Shown here: in pieces, positions 33,530 through 43,110 of the stretch
How positions within the stretch are numbered: position 1 is the first letter of the stretch
Layout: every line of letters starts with the position of its first letter
DNA from: Chrysemys picta bellii
Lineage: Eukaryota > Chordata > Testudines > Emydidae
Direction of reading: 5' to 3'
Assembly: GCF_011386835.1 (NCBI RefSeq)
Contig: NC_088796.1
Span: 90,131,468-90,195,467, forward strand
DNA length: 64,000 bases
Made by a program: the position numbers and the translations under genes
The notes under the pieces: model-generated
Database searches by the model: none
What the model was told of the DNA's origin: nothing
Seen by the model: only the letters and a program-made list of their open reading frames with translations

Positions 33530-33617
33530 GGTTCTACTGAAATGGTACCATGCAGTTCCTGTGTGATGGCTCAGAAGAAGACACCGAAGACTGCAGAGCC
33601 AAGCAATAGGGTCTTAG
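33530..33617 (+). other. Candidate isolated exon
   Basis: A pyrimidine tract 'ttcttctccttttag' (an acceptor) precedes 88 bases that end in a strong donor GTAAGT (33618-33623). An ATG at 33542 opens MVPCSSCVMAQKKTPKTAEP in a frame that stays open through the donor. I do not recognise the peptide, and I see no partner exon. It could be a 5' exon of a lncRNA, or chance splice sites. Confidence 0.2.
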
Positions 33618-33865
33618 GTAAGTTACTGTTTCTTTTGGATGGGTTGGCTTTATTATTTGTTTTTGCTGTTTCCCAAAAGGTATACATTACTATTTTATTC
33701 AGCCTTGTATATGACTCTGAGTTGCTAAGAGACATTAAACTGAGGAGAGTGTAGCAGAAAAGTGTGTGATATCTCCACTGAAGTCCAAAGATTCTAGTTG
33801 ATTTCATTTGTTGTTTATTATTTGCAACACATTAGTGGCTAGTGACCCCTACTGAGATCAGAGCT

Positions 33866-34145
33866 GCAGAGGCTGTTCAAACAAAATGAGAAATGGGTCC
33901 TGCCCTGATGCGTTTACAATCTAAAGGTCAGATTCTAATACCTTTACTCACATTGAGTAATACCTTAATCCAGGTGAAGTCAGTGAGAGTATTCACAAAC
34001 AAATGTGATTTCTGTCTGGCCCATAATAGACAAAAGGTGAGAGGGAAAACAGAAAAGTGGCTTTCCCAAGGTCAAAGCTGGGAAAAAAACCCTTCTCTCC
34101 TGAGTAGCTGCACAGTGCTCTACCCATTAGACAGTGCTGCCTCTT
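33866..34145 (-). repeat. SINE 3' region, reverse orientation
   Basis: The blocks 'aatgggtcctgccctgatgcgtttacaatctaaa' and 'gtggctttcccaaggtcaaagctgggaaaaaaacc' with 'gctgcacagtgctctacccattagacagtgctgcc' match the reverse of MIR-like or CR1-tailed SINEs: 3' tail first, then body, then the tRNA-like head. It is diverged. Confidence 0.55.
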
Positions 34146-35276
34146 TTCAGCATGCTTTGGATCAAGCCCTATGTGAATCAATGTATTGCCACCTGGATTT
34201 ATTCTACTAGCTCAACATGCCACCAAAAACCAGGCCTTGCTGCCAAAGGAAGAATTGAAGTTAATGTAGGAAGCTTGACTCTGAATTTCCTGACTATTTA
34301 GGGATTAAATTCTCAAATTTAATTTTGTATTAACTGAGTATGTTTTGTGCGGAGAGAAAAATCACTGCTGTGAGCTATAATTCTGTGAAAACATATCAAG
34401 GGTCTGATGACATGGTAACCAGAAGAGCAACTCTCAAGTGTCTTGAAATATTATCAGGACTCTGAGGGGAGTATGTGCATGTAACTAGCTTTAAGCACAG
34501 TTAATCTGCATTGTGGTTTATATAGAGAGGCTATCCCAATGCTTTTAAGAAGAAAAAGGTGTCCCTCGTCTCTTCAAAGGACATTGTATGCACACAACCC
34601 AAGTCAAAATTTAGTCTTGTTACTATATTTTGCTTTGTTGTTTTTGTTCTTCTTTTTGGGGGGGGGGACGTATATGACTGGAGAGCTCAAGGGACTACTT
34701 GAGGCTACTCCACCTTTACCTTCTCCTCTAGGTAAAATCCTCTTCAGAAAACTTTCATGTATGAGTTGCATGGGATTTGAGGATTGTATACTATCTGGAT
34801 GTTGCTGCTGATCATTTCAGCAGAAAAATAGTTAATATTGTAAACTGTCATCATTAGTTTTCAGAGTTCACCTCCCACTGAGATAGATGAATAACTCACA
34901 TTTCTGAGCTGTTTCATGCCATCTACAGACTCACTGCACGGGTTATACGTGGTTGATGTTTTAAATGCTTTTTTCATTACCATAAGGGCTAGAAAAAAAA
35001 TTAATAGAAGTTTGGATTCTGGGGCACTAATCTGCAGCCAGGGCTGTATAAAGGTGCCACATCCTATGTAGCTTCATGGAACATGTGAGAGCTTTCTTGT
35101 GATATTCAAATAACAAACATTTAGGAAGCTAGGAAATGGGTTTCTTTTAATATTTAATAATTCACAAAATATGAAATGCACAGTTACGGTCACCTGAACA
35201 GTCTTAACTCTGCTTTCTTTGTAATGCACTAACTACCCTGAGACAAACAGCAACTACTGTGCAGCTTTATAACTTA

Positions 35277-35660
35277 CAGGAAGGGAAGGGAGAAGTATGG
35301 AAGCAAGAGAAAATATGGGTGCTAGAGAAGGAAAGAAATATTTGGAGAACCAGAAGAGAGGGAGAAGCATGAGGGTAGAAAAGAGAAATCAGGGAGCCAG
35401 GAGAGAGAAAATTGGGGAGGAGGAGACAGAAGGGGGTTACTAGAAAAGGTGGCAGGAAAGAGTGTAAAGCAGTAACCTGGAAAAGATGAGAGGGGGAGAT
35501 GAGTGGACCTAAGAAAAGCTGACAGAAAGCCATAGAAGAAGAGAAAGAAAGAAGGAAAGAAAAGGGAAGATGAAATGCACATGAAAGTGGGAGGGGAAAA
35601 TAGAGAAACAAGATAAATAGAGGAATAGAGAAACAAGGAAAGGAAAAGCAAGATGCACAA
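35277..35660 (+). repeat. Degenerate polypurine tract
   Basis: For about 380 bases the plus strand is almost wholly A and G in units like 'agagaaggaaagaaa', 'ggagaagcatgaggg' and 'agagaaacaagg'. It looks like an old (GGAA/GAGA)n simple repeat that has accumulated substitutions. Minus-strand frames rich in S, F, L and P (112-114 codons) are translations of this tract. Sequence on both sides (34146-35276, 35661-36329) shows no gene that I can identify. Confidence 0.8.
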
Positions 35661-36329
35661 CTGTACTTAGAATTTGTCTATGTATAAATCTTCTTGCTGC
35701 TGTTGTATTTTCCCATGAGAAATGTGCAGATGAAGGGAGAGGCAGAAAGTCCAGATTAAGCCCAGGGTGAGTCTTTGGGCAAACCTTGGCCTAGACAGGG
35801 TGGAGGGAAAATCTTCTATTTCATTATGGCCTAGTCACAGGGCTGGCCTTAAGCTTGGTGGCCTCAATGAGAAGTAACACCTTTAGGGATCCCCTAGCTC
35901 CTTCCCCTCCTACAATAGTGCATTCCTTCTCACTCCCTCCACATACCAATGCCATCTCCTGCCTGTGACCCACACCCAAGCTGTGGGAAGTTCCATACCC
36001 TTAGCCAGCTGATGAGGTCCTGTGGCTTCTGGCGATACACTTACCTGGCCCAGGTAGCCAAGTATAACTTTCCAACCAGGAGAATAGTGAGAGGATTCAT
36101 TCTCTGTGTCCTGCTTGTCCAACAGTGAGGGAAGACAACAGGGAGTTAAGGACAATGCTCCAACTTACAGGAGATGTATGTGGTAGGAAGAGCCTATGGT
36201 TCCTTGTAAGACACACAGCCCTCAGGTTGGGCCTGCTCACCATTGTATGCGGATTGTCTTCAGACTTGTGGCCCACGGGAGGGAACAGACCAGCACTTCC
36301 CCCCACATGCAGATGAAGTGTTGTGCATG

Positions 36330-36650
36330 TGCTTTATGTAGTCTATTCTAAATGATTCAAGCAATGGGGCTTCAACCATGTTACTTAGCAAGCTATTCCT
36401 CAGCCTAATAGACCTATAACCAGTCCTACCCCCTGGACCACACTAAATCATTCCCCTCTCTCCTAAGTGTTTCCACCTTTCCACTGATTATTTTCCACTA
36501 CTTTCTTCCATCCTTTCATCAAGTTTAATATATTTACAACAGTCCATTTAATCTTGTCTTCTAAGGAGATGAAGCATTTTTCTTGCTACAGTCTTCCTCT
36601 GGTTGAGGTGCCCATAACTCTAACCACAGGCTCAACAGTAGAGTGAAGAG
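36330..36650 (-). mobile_element. Old CR1 3' UTR-like fragment
   Basis: The blocks 'aatgattcaagcaatggggcttcaaccatgttacttagcaagc' and 'tattcctcagcctaatagacctat' and 'gcatttttcttgctacagtcttcc' are typical of the reverse complement of a diverged CR1 3' region. No terminal repeat is visible. Confidence 0.5.
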
Positions 36651-36682
36651 GGAATCATCTATTCCCTAACATGAGGAAGAAA

Positions 36683-36930
36683 GGATGATCCGGTGGTTAG
36701 GGCCCTAGCCTAAGACTGTGAGGCCTGCGTTCAACTCTCTGCTCCACCACAGCCTTCCTGTCTGACCTTGGACCAGTCACTTAATCTCTCTGTGCCCCAG
36801 TTCCCATATTGTAAAATGAGGAGACTAGCACTTCCTTACCTCACAGGGGTATTGTGAGGGTAAATACATTAAAGATTGTGAAGCATTTTGAGATCTACTG
36901 ATGAAAAGCACTGTAAGAGCTAGGGGTGAT
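36683..36930 (+). repeat. tRNA-derived SINE (MIR/CORE-like)
   Basis: The head is 'ccggtggttagggccctagcc' with a B-box-like 'gcgttcaactctctg', then 'cttaatctctctgtgccccagttcccatattgtaaaatgagg' (CORE-like segment). The tail is 'acctcacaggggtattgtgagggtaaatacattaaagattgtgaagc'. It is close to full length. It may end in the 'agattgtaaactctttgg' fragment at about 37184-37205. Confidence 0.8.
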
Positions 36931-37379
36931 GATGCCTCTGGATCTGCCATGCAGAAATGCAATGGCACGTTTTTGTTTGTTTTTTGGCTGCTTTGTAACT
37001 AGCTGTACCTCTTTCTCTTCTAGCTGGTAAGTATAAACTTCTGTTATGTTTTCCCTCTCTTCTTCCTGAGAAACTGGCATTTTCTTAGAAAAATAGTCCC
37101 CCAAAATACATTTTAGATTTTTTTAAAAATCCTCCTCTGGGTCTCTCCCAGCATATACAATCTTCTCTCTCTGTGTCTTTTTAGATTGTAAACTCTTTGG
37201 TATCAGGACAACTCCTATAGCAGAACAAGGACATTATCAGTGGTTTAAAAAAAAAACTCTCTGTAGTCAATGGCCCCTGTTGTATTTATTCTGATTAACA
37301 TTTATCAAAGTTAATAAGTTTATTGTCAAAAAAAATTAACGAGCTAACCTGATTCTCATGTTTTACTGAATAATAGATT

Positions 37380-37800
37380 TCAGTTTTTTGGCAATACTTT
37401 TACAAGTACTTCGCTGATAAGCTAGATAAAGGTTACACGTCTGTAGCTTTACATAAGAATGCTCCAGAATGTCTTGGGCAATTTATCACATTCAGAGGCC
37501 ACGTGGAGTACTGCACACAAAATGGAGCCCTGAGTTTCTTTAAAGACTTCTGAGAATTTTCTTGGTAAATCATCCGGGCCCTCTGTTTTCCCATTATTTA
37601 GTGCATTAATGGTCTTCTCATCTAATGCATTTTCTAAGTTATCCTTTTGTATGTGTGTTTGTAGATTGGGGCATCTGTAGATTGTTAAGGAATCCATTAA
37701 TTTTTTTTATTACATCAGTATAATCATTTTCAAAGTATATATCTGCTGAGACTAGCCTACAGACTTTATCTACTTACTTATTTGACATTACTTCCCCATT
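37380..37800 (-). mobile_element. L1-like LINE ORF2 fragment
   Basis: In the minus frame 37449-37697 the peptide contains KTINALNNGKTEGPDDLPRK followed by FSEVFKE, matching the 'I..l.ngKsPGPDGlp.eFyK.F' block at the start of the reverse transcriptase of L1-type elements. 'DKLPKTFWSIL' follows, as 'lP.sw..a.i'. Upstream stops show decay. It is the only L1-like sequence that I see in the window. Confidence 0.7.
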
Positions 37801-37862
37801 ATGTTGGATATTAATGGAAGTTTATATTATTATTGTTGCTCTGTTTTTAAGTGAATATGCCA

Positions 37863-37984
37863 GTAGGGCTGCCGATTTTGGTTGGATATATTCCTGGAGG
37901 TTTCATCACATGACATAATCTTTAATTGAAGATTAATCTTTAATTCCAGGAGATTCCAGGACAATCCTGGAGGGTTGGCAACTA
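37863..37984. repeat. MITE with tagggctgcc / ggcaacta ends
   Basis: Short palindrome. The arms 'gattttggttggatatattcctggaggtttc' and 'ccaggacaatcctggagggttggcaac' are loosely inverted, and the centre is 'catgacataatctttaattgaagattaatctttaattcc'. It matches a common turtle MITE and lies next to the L1-like fragment. Confidence 0.6.
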
Positions 37985-38194
37985 TATGCCAGACATTTCC
38001 CTGGTTGCTCTCCATTTTCCAGCATCATTCCTTTAAGTGGCAATGCAGCATATAATGAACATTGGGGCTGGGGATCATTTTTACTTTGTAAGTGCTGTGA
38101 AGTAGAAGATTCATTCCTTTAGAACAATTAATGTTTTCTAAATTTTAATTTTCATGAGTCACAATTTTTGGTGGATCAATAATACTTGTATTTT

Positions 38195-38285
38195 TGTAAC
38201 ATCTTTCATCCAAGGAGCTAAAAGCACTTTGCCACAGAAATTAAGCCTCACAGTACCCTACAAAGTTGTAATAATTATGTATAGG
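38195..38285 (-). repeat. SINE fragment, reverse orientation
   Basis: The blocks 'gtaacatctttcatccaaggagctaaaagcactttgccac' and 'ttaagcctcacagtaccctac' match the reverse of a MIR-like tail. From here to 40448 I see no other element that I can name. Confidence 0.5.
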
Positions 38286-40448
38286 GTATTGCTTCCCCCA
38301 CCACGTAATGTAGCCAGCTCTTGGGTGCAACACAGCCACTATTAAATACTGCATAACACAACAACACCAGTTTCTCCTGGTGGCAATGCTACTACTGTCA
38401 CTGGAAACACATGCAAAAAATCTAGGAGGAGTACAAAGGGGAATGAAAACTCCCTTTGGTGGACCATAGGGGGAAGGAGAAGATAGGAGCTCTGCTGCTG
38501 GAGGATTATCAAACAAGAGGAGAGTTAGCGAAGATGGTGAGGGAGTCAGTCTGTGATGTTTTGATTTTATTTTTTTCCCAGATAAGTCTCTATGATAAAC
38601 TTCCATGACAATTTCTTTACATTTTGAAATAATTTTATGATGGTTTTAAAGTTAACTCTGCAAGGAAAAGAGACCAACATTTTTGTTTTTTTGTAATGAA
38701 AGCTTAGATCTCCAGCAGTCATTTGGTATCATCTGGTTCTCTAGAACCTACAAGATTATTCTAATTTTCTAAGTTTCTTATGCCTTTCCCCATCATGGTA
38801 AAGGATCTCATCAGAATCTTTCAAATGAAGTTCATGTCAAGTTTCTAATACAAGTTGTTTTGGGAATGAAATGTGGCAAAAAACCATTAGAAGAATTTTC
38901 CATACATTTTTTTTCCTGAGTCCCAGATTTCAATATGCTCTCCAAATCACCTGAGAATCAAGGGAAAAAATCTTTTCTGGACACAGAGCACACATGCAAA
39001 ACCTGAAGTGAAAAGAACTTTTAAAAAATTCGACTTGTAATGGAAAGCTAGTCTCCACCATAACTCATGAGTTTGCCGTCCTCACATGGCAAGACACCTG
39101 AGGTGTAAGCGAGAAATCAGGAGAAGTTCACGTTTGTGGGTGATCTGTTGACTACAAATTCAGCAAAATGGAATGGGAATCCAAACGCTCTTCCTCCCTC
39201 TGCTTTTGGGCAGGACTCCCAGAATGCAGAGCTCTTCTAGGATAGTCATTGGAAAAGCTTCCTTTTATGTCACCGCACAAATTCAGAATACAAATGTCAC
39301 ACAAGCATCTGCTGAATGCAAATTGCACTTTCTGGATCATGTTTCAGTAGATTAAACCATGACAGTCCTGGCTGAAGGAGAGGAGCCTCCTGTTTGCACC
39401 TGAACAGTTTTCCCGGCACCAAAATAAACCTTTTCAGAACTCACGTAGTTGAAACTTTAGGAGAGAATTTTCAGAAATTTGTATGTTGAACTTGGATTTT
39501 CCTGATGAATTTCTCTTAAATCTACTTGCATTTTATATTGAGGTGCTTCTCCAGAAAGACTACATTTTGCCCCCAAAGGGTTTAAGAAACAAAGATCCAA
39601 CTGTTTTCTGGAGGCTCCCCTGTATGCAGGCCCACACAGTTTCCTGCTCCTCCATATACAGCTCTAAGCAGCCGCAGGTGCCAAACGTGACAGAGATAAT
39701 AGACTTGGTTGATTTTGTAGCATGAGAAACGTAAGGCTCATGGTTCATTCATTATGTGTTCATACATAAAACAGCAGGAGCAGTTTGGTTCAAGTGACAC
39801 TAAAATGTTCTGAAGCAATCAAGGTACACAAGGCAACTCCTTTTAACAAAATATAGCAAAGTGAGTTGGGATGGAGAAAATTTAAGCTGTACTGAAGAGG
39901 CAAGGGGAAAGGCATAACCTTTCAAGTATGCTGCAACTCCAGGAAAATTCCAGCTTCTCACCACCTCTTGTAGAGTGTAAACAATTCACCAGAAAAGCTG
40001 GGCAAAACTCCAGTTGTCTGTCATGCCTACTGTCCATTCCTAGTGGCCAGCTGCCAGGAGTCTTCCTGGGAGAGGGAGCCATCAGATATATTTCAGTGAG
40101 GGGAGAGAGAGACATCATCAACAGGAGCAAAGTTGAAGCAGGAGATCAGAGAAGCTGAATGGTATCATGAAAACAGTTAGATTAAATGATTTTCTGTATG
40201 CTTAGGGATAGCACAAGTCATCCAAAGCATATTTTGTTTGATAACCAGCTTTTGCCCAAATTGTCTGGATAAAACTATTGTAAGAGGAATCCAAGATGTT
40301 AAGTGCTTCCCAATAGGCATCAGGAAGGGAGAACAAGCAGGGAATGCATATAATTATTGCCCAGAGGTTGTCAAGCGCTCATTTTAATAAGGACCAACTT
40401 GAGTGAAATTGTCCTGCACAGAAAAGGGTGGGAAATAAGGGAATCTCA

Positions 40449-40747
40449 GGGTATGTCTACACTACCCGCCGGATCGGCAGGCAGCGATCGATCCAGCAAG
40501 GGTCGATTTATTGCATCTAGTCTAGACACGATAAATCGTCAATGGAAGAGCGCTCTCCCGTCGACTCCTGTACTCCACCACCGCGAGAGGCGCAGGTGAA
40601 GTCAACGGGGGAGCGGCAGCAGTTGACTCACCACAGTGAAGACACCGCGGTGAGTAGGTCTAAGTACGTCAACTTCAGCTACATTATTCACATAGCTGAA
40701 GTTGCATAACTTAGATCAATCTCCCCCTCCCCAGCGTAGACCAGGCC
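40449..40747. mobile_element. Harbinger-type MITE with TCA target duplication
   Basis: The 299-bp element has ends GGGTATGTCTACACTACC and CAGCGTAGACCAGGCC, flanked by TCA on both sides (40446-40448, 40748-40750). Its inner 'gggtcgatttattgcatctagtctagacacgataaatcgtc' is a hairpin around TCTAGTCTAGA. It is more GC-rich and CpG-rich than its surroundings, as in young copies of this family. Confidence 0.85.
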
Positions 40748-41187
40748 TCAGGGAACTTTTTGATGAGGAACATTCTCAGGAGAAGCACTTTGTACAATGG
40801 GAAAGCAATACATGTTCTGAGCTTATCAGATTTTGACTCATAAGAAATGCAGTGTTTCAAAATGTTTGCTCTGGGTTTGTTCAAAATATACATTTTGTTT
40901 ATCTGTAAGTACTCCTGCCCTCCTCCCACTCAGAATTTGCCATAAACTCTTCATGATATGGACCTTACAGTTTAAGGACTCGATCTTATTCCTATTAAAG
41001 TCAATTTGAGTTTTGACTTTGACTTCTATGGGAGCAGGGGCAGGCTCTTAAATTGAAATCCATTCCTGTTTATCTAGAAATGAGTGATAAACCAAGTGTT
41101 ACAAAATAAGCACAGTGCTACCATCCATGAAACACCCTACTATAATAACACACAAAAGTGTTAATAATACTAAGGTAAGAAACACAG

Positions 41188-41378
41188 AGAGGTGGATTAG
41201 GAGTTTCTGGGACCCTGGGCCAGAACAAGTGGGGGCCCCTCCCCGCCCCTTCTGCCTGCAGGAGTGCCAGGTGGGCAGAGTGGGTCATTGTGCAGGGGCG
41301 TCCATTTTTCTGAGGGCCCCCCAATTGGCCGGGGCCCCTGAGCACGGGTCTTGTTGCCCAGTGACTAATCCGCCACTG
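41188..41378. mobile_element. hAT-like MITE with ggattag ends
   Basis: The ends are 'gaggtggattaggagtttctgg' and 'gtgactaatccgccactg', giving inverted GTGGATTAG/CTAATCCGCCAC. Inside, 'ccctgggccagaac' and 'ggccggggcccctgagc' are GC-rich. I see no clear 8-bp duplication, so the ends are approximate. Confidence 0.6.
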
Positions 41379-41659
41379 CTAACACACACTATTAAAGAGC
41401 TGCGAAATGTGTTATTGCTGAGTTAAGTGTACTGCTAGCAACATAAGTTACGGGGGAGCTTAATTGTGAATTGTCTGTCTTCGGTCACTTTGAGTAACTT
41501 TACTTAAATGCTGCTTTTTTCCCTGTGAATTATACAGGAATGGCCAAATTAAGTTCTTAAATACATGTATGCAACTGCTAACTTGACCCAAAGTATCACG
41601 GCAACGTAAGTGTATTTGAGTATCATGTTGTATCCAGAGATTTTAATTATTATGATTAG

Positions 41660-41845
41660 AATCATAGAATATCAGGGTTGGAAGGGACCTCAGGAGGTCA
41701 TCTAGTCCAACCCCCTGCTAAAAGCAGGACCAATCCCCAACTAAATCATCCCAGCCAGGCCTTTGTCAAGCCTGACCTTAAAAACCTCTAAGGAAGGAGA
41801 TTCCACCACCTCCCTAGGTAACCCATTCCAGTGCCTGTGATCTAG
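41660..41845 (-). mobile_element. CR1 LINE 3' end
   Basis: On the minus strand the sequence encodes the last CR1 reverse transcriptase residues (pattern '[19 protein letters not shown]') followed by the 3' UTR. It ends with ATATTCTATGATTC, the CR1-type terminal repeat. It is separated by one small MITE from the CR1 endonuclease segment at 42073-42560. The middle of ORF2 is missing between them. Confidence 0.88.
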
Positions 41846-42072
41846 TAGGGTTACCATATTCAAACATTTAAAAAAGAGGACACTCCATGTAGCCGGGCGA
41901 CTGGGCTGCGCTGCGGACCTGGCGGGTCCTGCTAGGGCCGGGCGGACCCTGATTTATGCTGCCTCCCTATTTCCCCGGACATGTCCAGTTTTTTGGCAAT
42001 TCCCCCCGGATGGGGATTTGAGCACCAAAAAGCCGGACATGTCCGGGGAAATCCGGACGTATGGTAACCCTA
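41846..42072. mobile_element. 227-bp MITE inserted in CR1, 7-bp target duplication
   Basis: Ends are TAGGGTTACCATATTC and ACGTATGGTAACCCTA, a 13-bp inverted repeat. GATCTAG is repeated on both sides (41839-41845, 42073-42079). Inside, 'cccggacatgtccag' and 'ccggacatgtccgg' form inverted pairs, and 41880-41945 is GC-rich. Superfamily not settled: the TA next to the ends would fit Tc1/mariner, the 7-8 bp duplication would fit hAT or a related group. Confidence 0.85.
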
Positions 42073-42590
42073 GATCTAGAAACTTCTGTTAGTTGCCAGA
42101 AGAAAGCTTGGTCCACCTCATCCCCCTGGTCTGGTGGTCTATAGCAGACTCCCACCATGACATCATCCTTGTTGCTCACACTTCTAAACTTAATCCAGAG
42201 ACTCAGGTTTTTCTGCAGTTTCATACTGGAGCTCTGAGCAGTCATACTGCTCTCTTACGTACAATGCAACTCCCTCACCTTTTCTGCCCTGCCTGTCTTT
42301 CCTGAACAGTTTATATCTATCCATGACAGTACTCCAGTCATGTGAGTTATCCCCCCAAGTCTCTGTTATTCCAATCACATCATAATTCCTTGACTGTGCC
42401 AGGACTTCCAGTTCTCCCTGCTTGTTTCCCAGGCTTCTTGCATTTGTGTATAGGTACTTAAGATAACTCGCTGATTGTCCTGCTTTCTCACTATGAGGCA
42501 GGAGTCCTCCCCTCTTGTGCTCTCCTGCTCGTGCTTCCTCCTGGTATCCCACTTCCCCACTTACCTCAGGGCTTTGGTCTCCTTCCCCCG
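42073..42590 (-). pseudogene. CR1 ORF2 endonuclease (APE) remnant
   Basis: Two minus frames together cover the CR1 endonuclease domain. The first (42552-42190) reads LKYLYTNARSLGNKQGELEV, then DVIGITETWGDNSHDW and GVALYVRE, the conserved N-terminal blocks including the metal-binding ETW glutamate. After a frameshift, the second (42245 down) reads VGVCYRPPDQGDEVDQAFFW. There is no full nuclease: the frame is shifted near 42220 and the segment stops at the MITE. Confidence 0.88.
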
Positions 42591-42599
42591 GTGAACCTA

Positions 42600-42960
42600 G
42601 TTTAAAGCCCTCCTCACTAGGTTAGCCAGCCTGCTTGCGAAGAGGCTCTTCCCTCTCTTCATTAGGTGGAGCCCATCTCTGCCTAGCACTTCTCCTTCTT
42701 GGAACAATATCCCATGGTCAAAGAATCCAAAGCCTTCTCTCCGACACCACCTGCATAGCCATTCATTGACTTCCACAATTCGACAGTCTCTACCCGGGCC
42801 TTTTCCTTCTACAGGGAGGATGGACTAGAACATGACTTGCGCCTCAAACTCCTTTATCCTTCTTCCCAGAGCCACGTAGTCTGCAGTGATCTGCTCAAAG
42901 TCATTCTTGGCAGTATCATTGGTGCCCACATGGAGAAGCAGGAAGGGGATTAAAAAGTAA
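42600..42960 (-). pseudogene. CR1 ORF1 esterase-like remnant
   Basis: The minus strand encodes HVGTNDTAKNDFEQITADYV followed by ALGRRIKEFEAQVMF, then 'GRDCRIVEVNEWLCRWCRR' and 'GFGFFDHG', ending with 'GRDGLHLMK'. GTND and the GLH block are the block III and block V elements of SGNH-type esterases, known in ORF1 proteins of CR1 LINEs. It lies directly upstream of ORF2 in transcription order. At least one stop (after VMF) shows it is decayed. Confidence 0.85.
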
Positions 42961-42984
42961 TCTCTGGCTGCAATGGTGGTTTCA

Positions 42985-43110
42985 AGCTACTTCCTAATGG
43001 TCTCACTATTTACTTGTCTACACTTGGAAATGTAGCAAAATAGCTATTCTGGAATACTTATTTCCATGTTAGCCCCCATGTGGACACTCTTATTCTGAAA
43101 TAACTATTCT
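42985..43110. repeat. MITE fragment with tctacacttggaaatg end
   Basis: The sequence 'ttgtctacacttggaaatgtag' matches one end of the 6986-7277 element, and 'atgtggacactcttattctgaaataac' with 'agctattctggaata' forms a weak inverted pair. The other end is not found. Confidence 0.4.

Noticed and set aside
35267..35660. Ser/Phe/Leu-rich minus-strand frames
   Set aside because: Translation of a polypurine tract.
42190..42552. Host endonuclease gene of 120 codons
   Set aside because: It matches the APE endonuclease of CR1 ORF2 and is followed by a frameshift and CR1 sequence.
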